Assembly (NCBI GenBank): GCA_024641125.1
Contig: JAHEDQ010000004.1
Location: 1 to 54,217 of the forward strand
Source: Candidatus Competibacteraceae bacterium
GTDB lineage: Bacteria > Pseudomonadota > Gammaproteobacteria > Competibacterales > JAHEDQ01
Reading direction: 5' to 3'
DNA: 54,217 nucleotides
Shown here: piece after piece, positions 44,852 to 54,173 of the stretch
How positions within the stretch are numbered: the first letter of the stretch is position 1
Layout: each line of letters opens with the position of its first letter
The notes under the pieces: generated by a model
What the model was told of the DNA's origin: nothing
Database searches by the model: none
The model's input: only the letters and a program-made list of their open reading frames with translations
Position numbers and translations under genes: made by a program

Positions 44852-47131
44852 TCAACGGCCTGCCCGAATCAAGGCGCCCAACCCGGCCCGATCGAGCGCG
44901 TCTGACAGCAACGCCTCCACTTCGGCAGGGCTTTCGAGCGCGACCGCCTCTTGTGCCAACCGCTGAGCCTGATTCAGGGTAAAACTCTTGAGCACCCATT
45001 TGACCTTATTCAGGCTGGCATGGCTGGTGCTAAGGCTGTCGATACCGAGACCCACCATCAGCAAACACCCCGCGGGATCTCCGGCCAGCTCGCCACAAAC
45101 CGCCACCGGACATCCCAGTGGCGCAGCCTGCTCGGCCACACCTCCGATGGCCTTGAGCACGGCCGGGTGCAAACCGCTGTACAGCGCAGCGACCCGGCTG
45201 TTGGTCCGATCGGTCGCCAGCAGGTATTGAGTCAGGTCGTTGGTGCCAATAGACAATGCGTCGACCCGCCTGGCATATGCCTCCACCTGATACAGCACGG
45301 CCGGTACCTCAACCATCACGCCCACCTCGGGGTTGCCGACCGGGATGCCCTCTTCCAGCAATTCAGCCCGCGCCCGGGCCAGCAGCCCGAGCGCCTCGTC
45401 CAGTTCCGGTAGCTGGCTTATCATGGGGAAAAGAATACGGTAGCGGTCACCCGCCTCCCCCGCCCGGAGCATGGCCCGCAGCTGGGTCAGGAATATCTCC
45501 GGATGATCCAGTGTCACGCGCATGCCACGCCACCCCAGATAGGGATTGGCTTCGTTGATCGGAAAATACGGTAGCGCTTTGTCCCCGCCGATATCCAGAG
45601 TGCGCAGGCTCACCGGGTAGGGCGAGAACATGCGAATCACTCGCCGGTAGATCCCGGCCTGCTCAGTTTCTCCGGGAAAGCGGTCACGCACGGCAAAATG
45701 CATCTCGGAGCGGTACAGACCGATGCCCGCAGCGCCGCTCTGCCGCGCCGCCGCAATATCCGCAAACAGCGCCGTGTTGGCCATCAGGCTCACCGGGTGA
45801 GCGTCGGCCGTGGCGCAGGGATGGTCGCGCAGCCGCTCCAAATCCCTGGACAGCGCCTGCTCCTCGAGTTCCAGACGCAGATACTCCCGACGAAGCTGTG
45901 GCCGCGGTTCGATGCACACCCGGCCGGAGTAACCGTCCACCACGATCTCCAGCCCCTCTAGACCGGCCACCGGAAGGTTTCCGACACCGAACACCGCCGG
46001 GATGCCCATGCCCCGGGCCAGCACTGCCACATGGGAAGCCGAGGTTCCGCTGGCCGACACCACGGCGGAAAGACAGGCCACCGGCACATCTGTGATATCG
46101 GTGGCGGTAACGTCTTCGCCCACCAATACGACCCGTGCGGGGTATTCACGCTCTTGTTCGCCGGTGCTGCGAAGACGACGCAGGAGGCGTTCACCCAGGT
46201 CGCGCAGGTCATCGGCCCGGGTGCGGATGTAGGGGTCGTCCAATGCCTGTAACTGGTTCGCCTGGCGATCGATCACATGGCGCACCGCACCGGGCGCCCA
46301 ATTGCCTGACGCAATACCGGTGGCCACCTCGCCGGCGAAGGAGCCGCCCTCCAGAATCAGGATATAGGCATCGAACAGCGCCAGATCGGCTTCGGCCAAT
46401 CGCGGAGCCATGTTGAGCCGTATGGCGCGCATGGACGCGATCTCGGTCTGCAGAGCGGAACGAAATCGAGCCAACTCAAGCTCCACGTCGTCCGCAACCC
46501 GGTCGGGGGTTGTGGCCAATACGCGCGCCGTACGCACCGCCACCGCGCTGCCTACGGCAACCCCACGGACGGAATCCGTGCCGGATAAGATCACGTTGCG
46601 GGATGCAGCTTTACCGGGCCCTAGCGACCCTGTGTCAGGCTTGAGATACTCGGCCACTTCGATCTGAGCGAGTACCCCAGCGACTTGGGCCGCCAACGTG
46701 ACCAGAAAAGCGCCCTCGTCATCACCGAACCGGCGCCGGGCACTCTGTTGCACCACCAGCACGCCGAGTACACGACGGGCCAGAATTACCGGCACGCCCA
46801 GGAATCCGTGAAACGGAGCCTCCCCTGTTTTCGGTACGAACTGATAGCTCGGGTGGGCAGAGGCATCGTCCAGATTCACCGGCTCCGCGCGGGCGGCCAC
46901 CAGACCGACAAGCCCGCCCGTCCGGGGCAATCGCACTGCTCCGACTGCGTCAGGCCGCAAACCGTCGCTGGCCACCAGTACATGTTCCGCACGCCGCTCA
47001 TCGGCGATGTACACGGAGCATACGTCGCAACCGATCTCGGCCTTGACCCGGGCAACAATGAGGTTCAGGGCGGTGCGCGAATCCGGTGCGGAGCTGACAT
47101 CGACCACGATCCGGCGCAACGCTTCAAGCAT
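44852..47131 (-). CDS. ptsP: PEP-protein phosphotransferase PtsP (nitrogen PTS enzyme I)
   Basis: A 759-residue enzyme that starts the regulatory nitrogen PTS by taking phosphate from PEP. An N-terminal GAF domain (RRIVVDVSSAPDSRTALNLIV to about residue 155) senses glutamine in homologues. The enzyme I part includes the phospho-His region GTSASHVAVLARGMGIPAVFGV and the PEP-binding MISQLPELDEAL, VGVMVEVPAVLYQ and IGTNDLTQYLLATDRTNS. The ATG at 47131 (MLEALRRIV) matches the E. coli PtsP start; the track start at 47146 is a GTG. It follows rppH on the same strand, the usual order, about 215 bp away. Confidence 0.96.
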   Translation of the reverse strand: MLEALRRIVVDVSSAPDSRTALNLIVARVKAEIGCDVCSVYIADERRAEHVLVASDGLRPDAVGAVRLPRTGGLVGLVAARAEPVNLDDASAHPSYQFVPKTGEAPFHGFLGVPVILARRVLGVLVVQQSARRRFGDDEGAFLVTLAAQVAGVLAQIEVAEYLKPDTGSLGPGKAASRNVILSGTDSVRGVAVGSAVAVRTARVLATTPDRVADDVELELARFRSALQTEIASMRAIRLNMAPRLAEADLALFDAYILILEGGSFAGEVATGIASGNWAPGAVRHVIDRQANQLQALDDPYIRTRADDLRDLGERLLRRLRSTGEQEREYPARVVLVGEDVTATDITDVPVACLSAVVSASGTSASHVAVLARGMGIPAVFGVGNLPVAGLEGLEIVVDGYSGRVCIEPRPQLRREYLRLELEEQALSRDLERLRDHPCATADAHPVSLMANTALFADIAAARQSGAAGIGLYRSEMHFAVRDRFPGETEQAGIYRRVIRMFSPYPVSLRTLDIGGDKALPYFPINEANPYLGWRGMRVTLDHPEIFLTQLRAMLRAGEAGDRYRILFPMISQLPELDEALGLLARARAELLEEGIPVGNPEVGVMVEVPAVLYQVEAYARRVDALSIGTNDLTQYLLATDRTNSRVAALYSGLHPAVLKAIGGVAEQAAPLGCPVAVCGELAGDPAGCLLMVGLGIDSLSTSHASLNKVKWVLKSFTLNQAQRLAQEAVALESPAEVEALLSDALDRAGLGALIRAGR

Positions 47132-47303
47132 GGAGCGACTCTTCACTTACCCGGGCACCTCAGGCATTCGCAGCATACTGGATGGCAAAGTACATAACGT
47201 CGCTGATCAGTAGGAGCGGAGGGCAAGACGATTCCAACACTCGGTGGGATCGCCTTGCCACGACGGGGTAGACAATCCCGCCAGCGAGGCGACTTAGGCT
47301 TTG

Positions 47304-47346
47304 GTTTCATGCGTCAGAAGTTCGCAGCACTTCTGACGCATGAAAC
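47304..47346. repeat. Perfect 18-bp hairpin at the 3' end of rppH
   Basis: GTTTCATGCGTCAGAAGT and ACTTCTGACGCATGAAAC pair without mismatch around a 7-base loop. The hairpin overlaps the first base of the rppH stop codon. No T run follows on either strand, so it is not a standard terminator. It may protect or process the rppH transcript or be a repeat element. A second, imperfect palindrome (GGCAAGACGATTCC ... GGGATCGCCTTGCC) lies near 47223..47260. Confidence 0.6.
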
Positions 47347-47900
47347 TACCGGCGCCGTTCCGGAGCACCGTTCCTGCTCGACCCCTGGCCCCGATGCTCG
47401 CGGACAGAGGCATCCCGTGGTTCGTAGTTTGGAAACAAGAGAGGGGCAAACTCCCTCAGCGCCCGCGCGTACACATCCCGTTTGAAGTGGACGACGGCCT
47501 GGTGGGGGTACCAGTAGTCGACCCAACGCCAGAAATCGAACTCAGGCCGTTGAGAGCAGGCCAGATTCACATGCTGCTCGGAACCGGTCAGACGCAGCAG
47601 GTACCATATCTGCTTCTGCCCAATGCACAAGGGCTGACGATGGCGGCGGATAAATCGTTCAGGCAAGCGATATCGCAGCCAGCGATCCGTCCTGCCCAGG
47701 ATGGTGACATGGTCAGGCAATAGACCGGTTTCTTCCTCCAACTCCCGGAACATAGCCTCTTCTGGCGATTCCGCGCCTTTGATGCCGCCTTGCGGAAACT
47801 GCCATGAGGGCTGTCCGACCCGGCGTCCCCAGAACACACGACCATCAACGTTGCTGAGAATGATCCCGACGTTGGCGCGATATCCCTCCCGGTCGATCAC
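47346..47900 (-). CDS. rppH: RNA pyrophosphohydrolase RppH
   Basis: A 184-residue Nudix hydrolase that removes pyrophosphate from mRNA 5' ends and so triggers decay. The Nudix box reads [23 protein letters not shown] near residues 38-60. [14 protein letters not shown] at the start and WQFPQGGI are typical of RppH. Translation is placed at GTG 47900, giving [12 protein letters not shown] as in E. coli and having AGGTG upstream; the track start at 47909 adds three residues. It is followed by ptsP, the common neighbour. Confidence 0.94.
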   Translation of the reverse strand: MIDREGYRANVGIILSNVDGRVFWGRRVGQPSWQFPQGGIKGAESPEEAMFRELEEETGLLPDHVTILGRTDRWLRYRLPERFIRRHRQPLCIGQKQIWYLLRLTGSEQHVNLACSQRPEFDFWRWVDYWYPHQAVVHFKRDVYARALREFAPLLFPNYEPRDASVREHRGQGSSRNGAPERRR

Positions 47901-48123
47901 GGCACACACCTAAGCCCTTTGTACTTCCCCATTTTTCCACAAAGCCCGGCGATGAGTCACGTCTGACGAAAACAGGACTGGCCGCGTGGGCTAGATTCAT
48001 GCCCTGATTGGCCCGCAGCGCCGTTTGCAGACCCGCCTGGTCCCATGTATCTGGACCCAAGAATCCGAGCGTTGCGCCACTGCACCGCCGTGGCCGCCGC
48101 AGCGAAACGGCCGTGATGCGGGC

Positions 48124-48666
48124 TCATCTCTGATGCAAACGACTGCGCAACGCCTGAAATCGCGATGGCATGCTGCGGCCGAACAGGGGATCCTCCATGT
48201 GCACCAGCCTGCGGGCAATGGTCTGCCAATCGGCCGATTCGAAAATCTGGTCCACCAGCGGCAGTACGGATCCCTCCTCCACCTCCATGTGCCGATGGAA
48301 GCAAACGGTATAGGCCTGGCCAAGATTTGAGACCATGTCAACGTCAAACTCGCATGTCCGCTCGGCCCACGCGACCGCCAGGCGCAGTTCCGCACCCCGT
48401 TCCGCCAGTTCAACGTGCTCCCGCACGAGTTCAGCGAGCAGATCCGCCAGACTGGCATCCCGAGCCACCAGGCGCTTGAAAATTACATCTTCATTCGGAT
48501 GGTGAAACAGCTCTGCATAATCGAGGATATACGCCATGGCGTCCCCGATCAGTTGAAAATCGGCCTCGTTGCCGGCACGCAGCCGATCGAACTCGGCGCC
48601 CATCCACCTGAGTACACGCGCTGCGTTATCGTGGTCCAGATAAAGTCGATCGAGGGCCGCATGCAT
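48124..48666 (-). CDS. Hemerythrin-like (HHE) domain protein
   Basis: A 180-residue helical protein with spaced His/Glu residues typical of hemerythrin HHE domains: DRLYLDHDNAARVL, FHHPNEDVIFKRL, REHVELAERGAEL and CFHRHMEVEEGSVLPLVD. Such diiron proteins bind oxygen, NO or peroxide, or help in iron handling. The ATG at 48666 is chosen over a GTG at 48690; GGGGG lies 12-16 bases upstream. A second hemerythrin-like gene lies 66 bp upstream on the same strand. No signal peptide or membrane segment is seen. Confidence 0.8.
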   Translation of the reverse strand: MHAALDRLYLDHDNAARVLRWMGAEFDRLRAGNEADFQLIGDAMAYILDYAELFHHPNEDVIFKRLVARDASLADLLAELVREHVELAERGAELRLAVAWAERTCEFDVDMVSNLGQAYTVCFHRHMEVEEGSVLPLVDQIFESADWQTIARRLVHMEDPLFGRSMPSRFQALRSRLHQR

Positions 48667-48732
48667 GACCACTTTCCCCCTTTCTTGCACACCGCGGCCA
48701 TTCGCCAGCGCGGTGCTCCGCGGTGCGGATCG

Positions 48733-49212
48733 TCAAGTTCGGTCGAACAAGGGCGCCTGTTCCGGGTGTTCACGCTCATATCGGAACATAAACGCGGAGG
48801 CGGCCGAATCCAGTTGTTCGATATGAAGCCGCCACCAGGTCGGCGCCGTGTGACCCAGAAACTCCAGGCAGGATTCCGCCGATGTGGTGTGTCCCAGCAG
48901 CCGGCAGTGCAGTGTCAGCAAGCTTAGAAAACGTTGGTGCGCCAAAACATGCTTGGCTGCGCCGGGACAGCCGCTTCGCTGCATCGCCCGCTGCTCAGCC
49001 GCGAACAACTCTTTGGATGCGTTGGTGAGCTGATCGAACTCGCCGCCCAGCAAAGCCGACAGGGTGGTATCCCCAGCGGGCCGTGAGATGCAGATGTCGC
49101 ACATTTTGGCAAGGTGCGACAAAATCACCTGATGGCGATGGCGCATGAACTCAATGCACACATCGGCGCTGTCTGGAATCATCGGCTGTGCGCTTTCGTA
49201 TTCTGCCACCAT
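48733..49212 (-). CDS. Bacteriohemerythrin-like protein
   Basis: A 159-residue protein resembling bacteriohemerythrin with a divergent N-terminal half. MRHRHQVILSHLAKMCD could supply the first His ligands, and HVLAHQRFLSLLTLHCRLLG plus WWRLHIEQLD fit the conserved HxxxHxxFL and HIxxxD motifs of the C-terminal half. The canonical HFxxEE motif is not obvious, so metal binding is less sure. The start at 49212 (MVAEYESAQ) has CAGGCGG upstream; the track start at 49311 is longer and less likely. It is the first gene of a two-gene hemerythrin-like unit. Confidence 0.6.
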   Translation of the reverse strand: MVAEYESAQPMIPDSADVCIEFMRHRHQVILSHLAKMCDICISRPAGDTTLSALLGGEFDQLTNASKELFAAEQRAMQRSGCPGAAKHVLAHQRFLSLLTLHCRLLGHTTSAESCLEFLGHTAPTWWRLHIEQLDSAASAFMFRYEREHPEQAPLFDRT

Positions 49213-49345
49213 CACCGCCTGCAAATACCGGTCTCCAGTATGTGGACTGGAAACGTGCCCGACCCCTCGCCTACCTGGACAGAGCGCCGATATCGACGCC
49301 ATCACGAGCATAATCCGACCCTACCGCCGTTCGGATTCGGGATAC

Positions 49346-49359
49346 TTGTCACAGATCAA
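49346..49359. promoter_or_regulatory. Weak FNR-like site upstream of the hemerythrin-like pair
   Basis: TTGTCACAGATCAA matches TTGAT-N4-ATCAA at 8 of 10 positions. It lies in the 287-bp divergent gap between the hemerythrin-like gene and the HAD gene, about 134 bp before the former. No well-placed -10 gives the standard -41.5 spacing. The rest of this gap shows nothing recognisable. Confidence 0.25.
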
Positions 49360-49499
49360 GTTTCCCAAACCTGACACGGGCCCGATCGGGTCTCACACAG
49401 CGGCAATCGAATCGCGATCCACTCCACATACCGGGTACTTGAGCGCCCGACCCCCGGTGCGTAGGCTGTGGCTGACGTGTTCTCGATGCGGCGCACAAA

Positions 49500-50168
49500 A
49501 TGACCGACAACTTGGCCATCTTCGATTTGGACGACACCCTGCTGGCCGCCGACAGCGGCAGCCTGTGGGGCGAGTTTCTGGTTGCTCAGGGGGTATTGGA
49601 AGCGGAGGTGTTTCAGCGCGCCAACGACCAATTCGAGCGCCAGTACCGGGCCGGTATGCTGGATGTGGTGGCGTTCCTGGAGTTCTCCCTCGCCCCGCTG
49701 GTCCCGCTGAGCCCGGATCGTCTGCAGAGGCTCCGTGCACACTTTCTCGAAGCGCACATCCCCGACGTGATCGCACCCGGGGCACCGGCGCTGCTGAACA
49801 GGCACCGGCAGCAGGGTGACCTGCTGATGGTGATCACGGCCACGCATCGCCTGCTGACACAACCGATCGTGGAGCACCTGGGGATCGACCTCCTGCTGGC
49901 CAGCGAACCGGTGCTGCTGGACGGACACCCCACCGGCGCGATCCAGGGCACACCCTGTTACCGGGAAGGCAAGGTGGAGCGTCTGAGGGAATGGCTTGAT
50001 GAGGACGGTTTCAAACCCCGGCGAACCTGGTTTTACAGCGACTCGCTGAACGACCTTCCGCTGCTTGAGCAGGTCACAGATCCCGTGGCTGTAGACCCGG
50101 ATCCGACCCTGACCCGAGAGGCACGCCGCCGTGGCTGGCCGATCATCTCGCTGCGCCATGATTACTGA
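49500..50168 (+). CDS. HAD-superfamily phosphatase (SerB-like, HAD-IB)
   Basis: A 222-residue phosphatase. Motif I is FDLDDTLLAADS, motif II the VITATHRL Thr, and motif III/IV the late YSDSLNDLPLL with preceding Lys (GKVERL). The fold and length match HAD-IB proteins that often neighbour rppH and ptsP in gammaproteobacteria; the substrate could be phosphoserine or another small phosphate ester and cannot be told from sequence. It converges with the MATE gene, with the two 3' ends overlapping by 26 bp. Confidence 0.9.
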   Translation: MTDNLAIFDLDDTLLAADSGSLWGEFLVAQGVLEAEVFQRANDQFERQYRAGMLDVVAFLEFSLAPLVPLSPDRLQRLRAHFLEAHIPDVIAPGAPALLNRHRQQGDLLMVITATHRLLTQPIVEHLGIDLLLASEPVLLDGHPTGAIQGTPCYREGKVERLREWLDEDGFKPRRTWFYSDSLNDLPLLEQVTDPVAVDPDPTLTREARRRGWPIISLRHDY

Positions 50169-51465
50169 TGCGCCGAAACCGCAGCACCAGCAACGCCGCC
50201 GCCACGCTCAAACCCAGCGTCAGACCCATCCACAGGCCAACGGCACCCAACGGGGTGCGAAAAGCCAGCCAGTACGCGCAGGGCAAACCCACCAGCCAGT
50301 AAGCCACCAGGGTATTCAGCATGGGGAGAAACGTATCATGCAGGCCACGCAATGCCCCCAGGGCGCCGACCTGAATTCCATCCGACACCTGGAACAGGGC
50401 TGCAACCATCAGCAGTTGACGCGCCAGATCCACCACGCCCGCATCGCTGGAGTAGAGCTGGGCAATGTCGCCAGCGAAGACCCAGATCGCGGCGGCGGCG
50501 AACACCATCACCAATCCGGTGACGCCAATGCCGGCGAAACCACGCGACCGCGCCTCCGGCAACCGCTCCGCGCCCACCGCATGACCGACCCGCACCGTCA
50601 CCGCCATGGACAAGCCCAGAGGCACCATAAAGGTCAGGGCGGCAAAGTTCAGGGCCACCTGGTGAGCGGCTACGGCCAGGGTGCTGATCCGGCCCATTAG
50701 AAGCGCAACGGCGCTGAACAACCCGGTTTCCAGTAGCGTGGCGCCGGCGATGGGCAGTCCGATCTTGACCAGTTCCAGTTGGGCCTTGAGGTCGAAACGC
50801 CGGCTCAGCCTCAAGCGCCCCGTGCGGAACACATAGAACATGACCAGAGCGAGATTCAGCCAAATGACGATGACGGTGGACCACGCCGCTCCGATCGCGC
50901 CCAGTCGGGGTAAGCCCAAGTGACCGAACATCAGTACATAGTTGCCCACTCCATTGACGAGCAATGCGACGATCTGGATAAACATGATCGGACGGGTATG
51001 ACCCAGGCCCTCGCACAGAAACCGCAGAGGCAGGTAGAGGCAGAGCGCCGGCATGGACCAGGCCAGGGTTTGCGCATAGCGCCCGGCGAGATCCTGTACC
51101 AGCGGGTCGACGCCCGCCCAAGCCAGTAGCCGATTGACCTCATGGACCGCGGGCGTCGCCAGCAGGGCCAGACCCAATGCCAGCCACATGGCGGCGTTCA
51201 GGACTGCTGCGACGCGGTCCGCCTGGCCCGCCCCCCGGGCCCGGGCCACCATGGGCGAGACCGCCATCATCAGACCGGTGCAGCCCAACATGATGGGCAT
51301 CCACAGGGACGCACCCAGCCCGACCGCCGCCAGTTCAAGCCCGCCCAAGCGGCCAACCATAAGAACGTCAGTGACCGCCATGCCGACCTGCACCAGCTGC
51401 GCCGCCACCAGCGGAGCACCGAGACGCAGCAGTGCTCGGGCTTCGCAGGCCAACTGGTTTAACAC
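50143..51465 (-). CDS. MATE family efflux transporter (NorM-like)
   Basis: A 440-residue inner-membrane protein with about 12 hydrophobic helices in two similar halves, the multidrug and toxin extrusion family, which uses Na+ or H+ gradients. LGAPLVAAQLVQVGMAVTDVLMVGRLGG, LCEGLGHTRPIMFIQIVALLVNGVGNYVLMFG and ALGALRGLHDTFLPML are typical. No ATG fits the N-terminus; the GTG at 51465 with AGG upstream is preferred, while a TTG at 51531 would overlap the glgP stop. It lies downstream of glgP on the same strand. Confidence 0.9.
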   Translation of the reverse strand: MLNQLACEARALLRLGAPLVAAQLVQVGMAVTDVLMVGRLGGLELAAVGLGASLWMPIMLGCTGLMMAVSPMVARARGAGQADRVAAVLNAAMWLALGLALLATPAVHEVNRLLAWAGVDPLVQDLAGRYAQTLAWSMPALCLYLPLRFLCEGLGHTRPIMFIQIVALLVNGVGNYVLMFGHLGLPRLGAIGAAWSTVIVIWLNLALVMFYVFRTGRLRLSRRFDLKAQLELVKIGLPIAGATLLETGLFSAVALLMGRISTLAVAAHQVALNFAALTFMVPLGLSMAVTVRVGHAVGAERLPEARSRGFAGIGVTGLVMVFAAAAIWVFAGDIAQLYSSDAGVVDLARQLLMVAALFQVSDGIQVGALGALRGLHDTFLPMLNTLVAYWLVGLPCAYWLAFRTPLGAVGLWMGLTLGLSVAAALLVLRFRRISNHGAAR

Positions 51466-51520
51466 GGCCGGCCTGTCAAGCTTCCGGGCAGATCTGCCTG
51501 GTTCGCCGGCGGACCGATTC

Positions 51521-54079
51521 TCAGTCAAGCGGTACCGGCCGCCGGCGGTCCTTTCCGCCCTCCACCTTCTTGTCTTCTCCCCCGGACAGCGGTGGCACCG
51601 GGCCAAGCCCCCAGATCTGTTCGCTGTACTCGCGTATGGTCCGGTCAGTGGAGAACTTACCGCTGGCTGCGCTGTTCAGGATGCTCATGCGTACCCAGCG
51701 AGGGCGGTCGGCATAGGCTTTGGCCACCTCTCCCTGCGTATCCACATAGGCGCGGAAATCCGCGGCGGTCATCCACGGATCGTTGACGCTGAGCACCGCG
51801 TCGACAATGGGCTCGAACAGACCCGGCTCGAAGCGACTGAAATGACCGCTCCGGATGAGATCGAGGACGACCTGCAAGTCGGTATCCACTTCAGGCGCAA
51901 CGCCCGCATCTGCCTGCTGGCGCGCTGCGTGGATCTGCTCGACGGTGAGACCAAACAGAAAAAAATTGTCCGCCCCAACCTCTTCGCGGATCTCGATGTT
52001 GGCCCCGTCGAGGGTACCGATGGTCACCGCACCGTTCATCATGAACTTCATGTTGCCGGTGCCCGATGCCTCCTTGCCGGCGGTGGATATCTGCTCGGAC
52101 AGATCGGTACCCGGGCAGATCTGCTCCATGGCGGAAACCCGATAGTCGGGCAGGAAAGCCAGCCGCAGCCACGGTGTTACCTGCCGGTCCGCATTGATCA
52201 CGGCGGCCACGTTGTTCACCAGTTTGATGATCAGCTTGGCCATGACATAGCCGGGCGCCGCTTTGCCGCCGATCAAAACACAGCGCGGCGTCATACCATC
52301 GGTATCTCCCGCCTTGATGCGTCGGTAGAGATGGATGACGTGCAGCACGTTCAACAACTGACGCTTGTACTCGTGAATACGCTTGACCTGCACATCGAAC
52401 AACGCGTCGGTGTCGAATTCGATACCGCAGTCACGTAGAACAGCGGCTGCGAGTCGGGCCTTGTTGGCCTGCTTGACGCCCTGCCAGCGGGCATGGAACG
52501 AAGGATCGTCCGCCAAGGCCCGTAATCCGCTCAAACGCTCCAAATCGGTAACCCAGGTCGAGCCCAGGGTCTCGTCGAGCAGATCGGCCATACCCGGGTT
52601 GCAGCCCAGCAACCACCGCCGCGGCGTGACGCCGTTGGTTTTATTGTTGAACCGCTGTGGCCAAAGCTGGAAGAAATCCCGAAACAGGCCTTCCGTCAAG
52701 AGGCGCGAGTGCAAGGCGGCTACGCCGTTGACCGAGGCGCTGCCGACGATGGCCAGGAACGCCATGCGCACCATGGGCTCGTGTCCGTTCTCGGCAATGA
52801 TGGACATGCGCCGCAGGCGGTCATTGTCACCGGGCCAGGCCTGAGCAACCTGGGTCAGAAAGCGCGCGTTGATCTCGAAGATGATTTCCATCAACCGGGG
52901 CAGCAGCGTTTTGAACTGGCGAACCGGCCATTGCTCCAGGGCCTCGGGCAGCAACGTGTGGTTGGTATAGGCCATCGTCTGGGTGGTGATCTCCCAGGCC
53001 GCGTCCCATTCCAATCCGTGATCATCCATCAGCAGGCGCATCAGTTCCGGAACCGCGCAGGTCGGATGGGTATCGTTGAGCTGGAAGCGGTTCTTATCGG
53101 CAAAGTCGGCAAAATTCTCACCGTGGAACCGCTTCCAGTAACGCAAGGCATCCTGCATGCTGGCCGACGCCAGAAAATACTGCTGCCGGAGTCGCAGCTC
53201 CTTGCCGTTCTCACTGGCATCGTTTGGGTAGAGCACCATGCTGATGTGCTCCGCGGCGTTCTTTGCCGCCACCGACTCCGGGTAGCTGCCGGCATTGAAC
53301 TCGCCCAGGTCAAACTCATCGGTTGCGGCCGCCTTCCACAGCCGCAAGGTGTTAACTGTGCCGTTGCGATACCCGGGAACCGGCACATCGTAGGGCACAG
53401 CCAGTACGTCCTGGCTGTCCACCCAACGACCGCGCTGGCGGCCGTCGGCGTCGCGGTACATTTCTCCCCGCCCGCCGAACTTCACGCGCTGGGTGAACTC
53501 CGGGCGCTCGATCTCCCACGGATTGCCGTTGCGCAGCCAGTGATCGGGTTCCTCAACCTGATGGCCATTCTCAATGTGTTGCCGGAACATGCCGTACTCG
53601 TAGCGAATGCCATAACCCTTCACCGGTAACTGCAGGGTGGCGCAGCTGTCCAGGAAACAGGCTGCCAGACGGCCCAGACCGCCATTTCCCAATCCCGCGT
53701 CCTGCTCGGCCTGTTCCAGGTCGGCAAGCTGGAGCCCCAACTTTTCCAGACCCTCGGAAACCGCATCCCGCAATCCCAGATTCAGCAGGGCGTTGTCCAG
53801 GGTTCGTCCCATGAGAAACTCGAGGGACAGGTAGTAGGTACGGCGGCAGGAACGCTCCTGGTATGCATACAGGGTAAGCTGCCAGCGTTCCATCAAGCGA
53901 TCCCTTACTGCCAGGGCAAGCGCCTGGAACAGATAGTGCGGCGAACGGCAATAGCGGTCTCGCCCCAGGGTGTGGCTGAAATGACGGCGCAAATCGTCAA
54001 TCACGCTTTCCTCGTCCATGCCCATGGCACGACGCTCAATCAAACTGTCTCCGGGGTATCCGTTCTCGGTTTGCAACAT
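51521..54079 (-). CDS. glgP: Glycogen/maltodextrin phosphorylase
   Basis: An 852-residue PLP enzyme that releases glucose-1-phosphate from alpha-1,4-glucans. RRTYYLSLEFLMGRTLDNAL, AGLGNGGLGRLAACFLDS, FQLNDTHP, VKRIHEYKRQLLN and the PLP-lysine motif EASGTGNMKFMMNGA are all present. A polar tail (about 20 residues, GGEDKKVEGGKDRRR) follows the catalytic domain. The ATG at 54079 has GGAG upstream at a long spacing. An imperfect palindrome of the phoR-type element lies about 40 bp upstream and falls in the likely promoter region. It is the only carbohydrate-storage gene seen in the window. Confidence 0.97.
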   Translation of the reverse strand: MLQTENGYPGDSLIERRAMGMDEESVIDDLRRHFSHTLGRDRYCRSPHYLFQALALAVRDRLMERWQLTLYAYQERSCRRTYYLSLEFLMGRTLDNALLNLGLRDAVSEGLEKLGLQLADLEQAEQDAGLGNGGLGRLAACFLDSCATLQLPVKGYGIRYEYGMFRQHIENGHQVEEPDHWLRNGNPWEIERPEFTQRVKFGGRGEMYRDADGRQRGRWVDSQDVLAVPYDVPVPGYRNGTVNTLRLWKAAATDEFDLGEFNAGSYPESVAAKNAAEHISMVLYPNDASENGKELRLRQQYFLASASMQDALRYWKRFHGENFADFADKNRFQLNDTHPTCAVPELMRLLMDDHGLEWDAAWEITTQTMAYTNHTLLPEALEQWPVRQFKTLLPRLMEIIFEINARFLTQVAQAWPGDNDRLRRMSIIAENGHEPMVRMAFLAIVGSASVNGVAALHSRLLTEGLFRDFFQLWPQRFNNKTNGVTPRRWLLGCNPGMADLLDETLGSTWVTDLERLSGLRALADDPSFHARWQGVKQANKARLAAAVLRDCGIEFDTDALFDVQVKRIHEYKRQLLNVLHVIHLYRRIKAGDTDGMTPRCVLIGGKAAPGYVMAKLIIKLVNNVAAVINADRQVTPWLRLAFLPDYRVSAMEQICPGTDLSEQISTAGKEASGTGNMKFMMNGAVTIGTLDGANIEIREEVGADNFFLFGLTVEQIHAARQQADAGVAPEVDTDLQVVLDLIRSGHFSRFEPGLFEPIVDAVLSVNDPWMTAADFRAYVDTQGEVAKAYADRPRWVRMSILNSAASGKFSTDRTIREYSEQIWGLGPVPPLSGGEDKKVEGGKDRRRPVPLD

Positions 54080-54117
54080 GTGGCCGAAACTCCGTCAAAT
54101 TTATGGATCGTTGCGTA

Positions 54118-54173
54118 TTAAGGAGGGTCTGATCAATTGCTGCGATCGTATCAATTGATCAGACCTTCCTTAA
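54118..54173. repeat. 56-bp palindrome, empty form of the phoB-phoR element
   Basis: TTAAGGAGGGTCTGATCAATTG (54118..54139) and CAATTGATCAGACCTTCCTTAA (54152..54173) pair at 21 of 22 positions around a 12-base loop. The ends and loop edges match the terminal repeats of the element at 40412..40700, with the middle missing. It lies upstream of glgP; the remaining 44 bp of the window show nothing. Confidence 0.7.
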
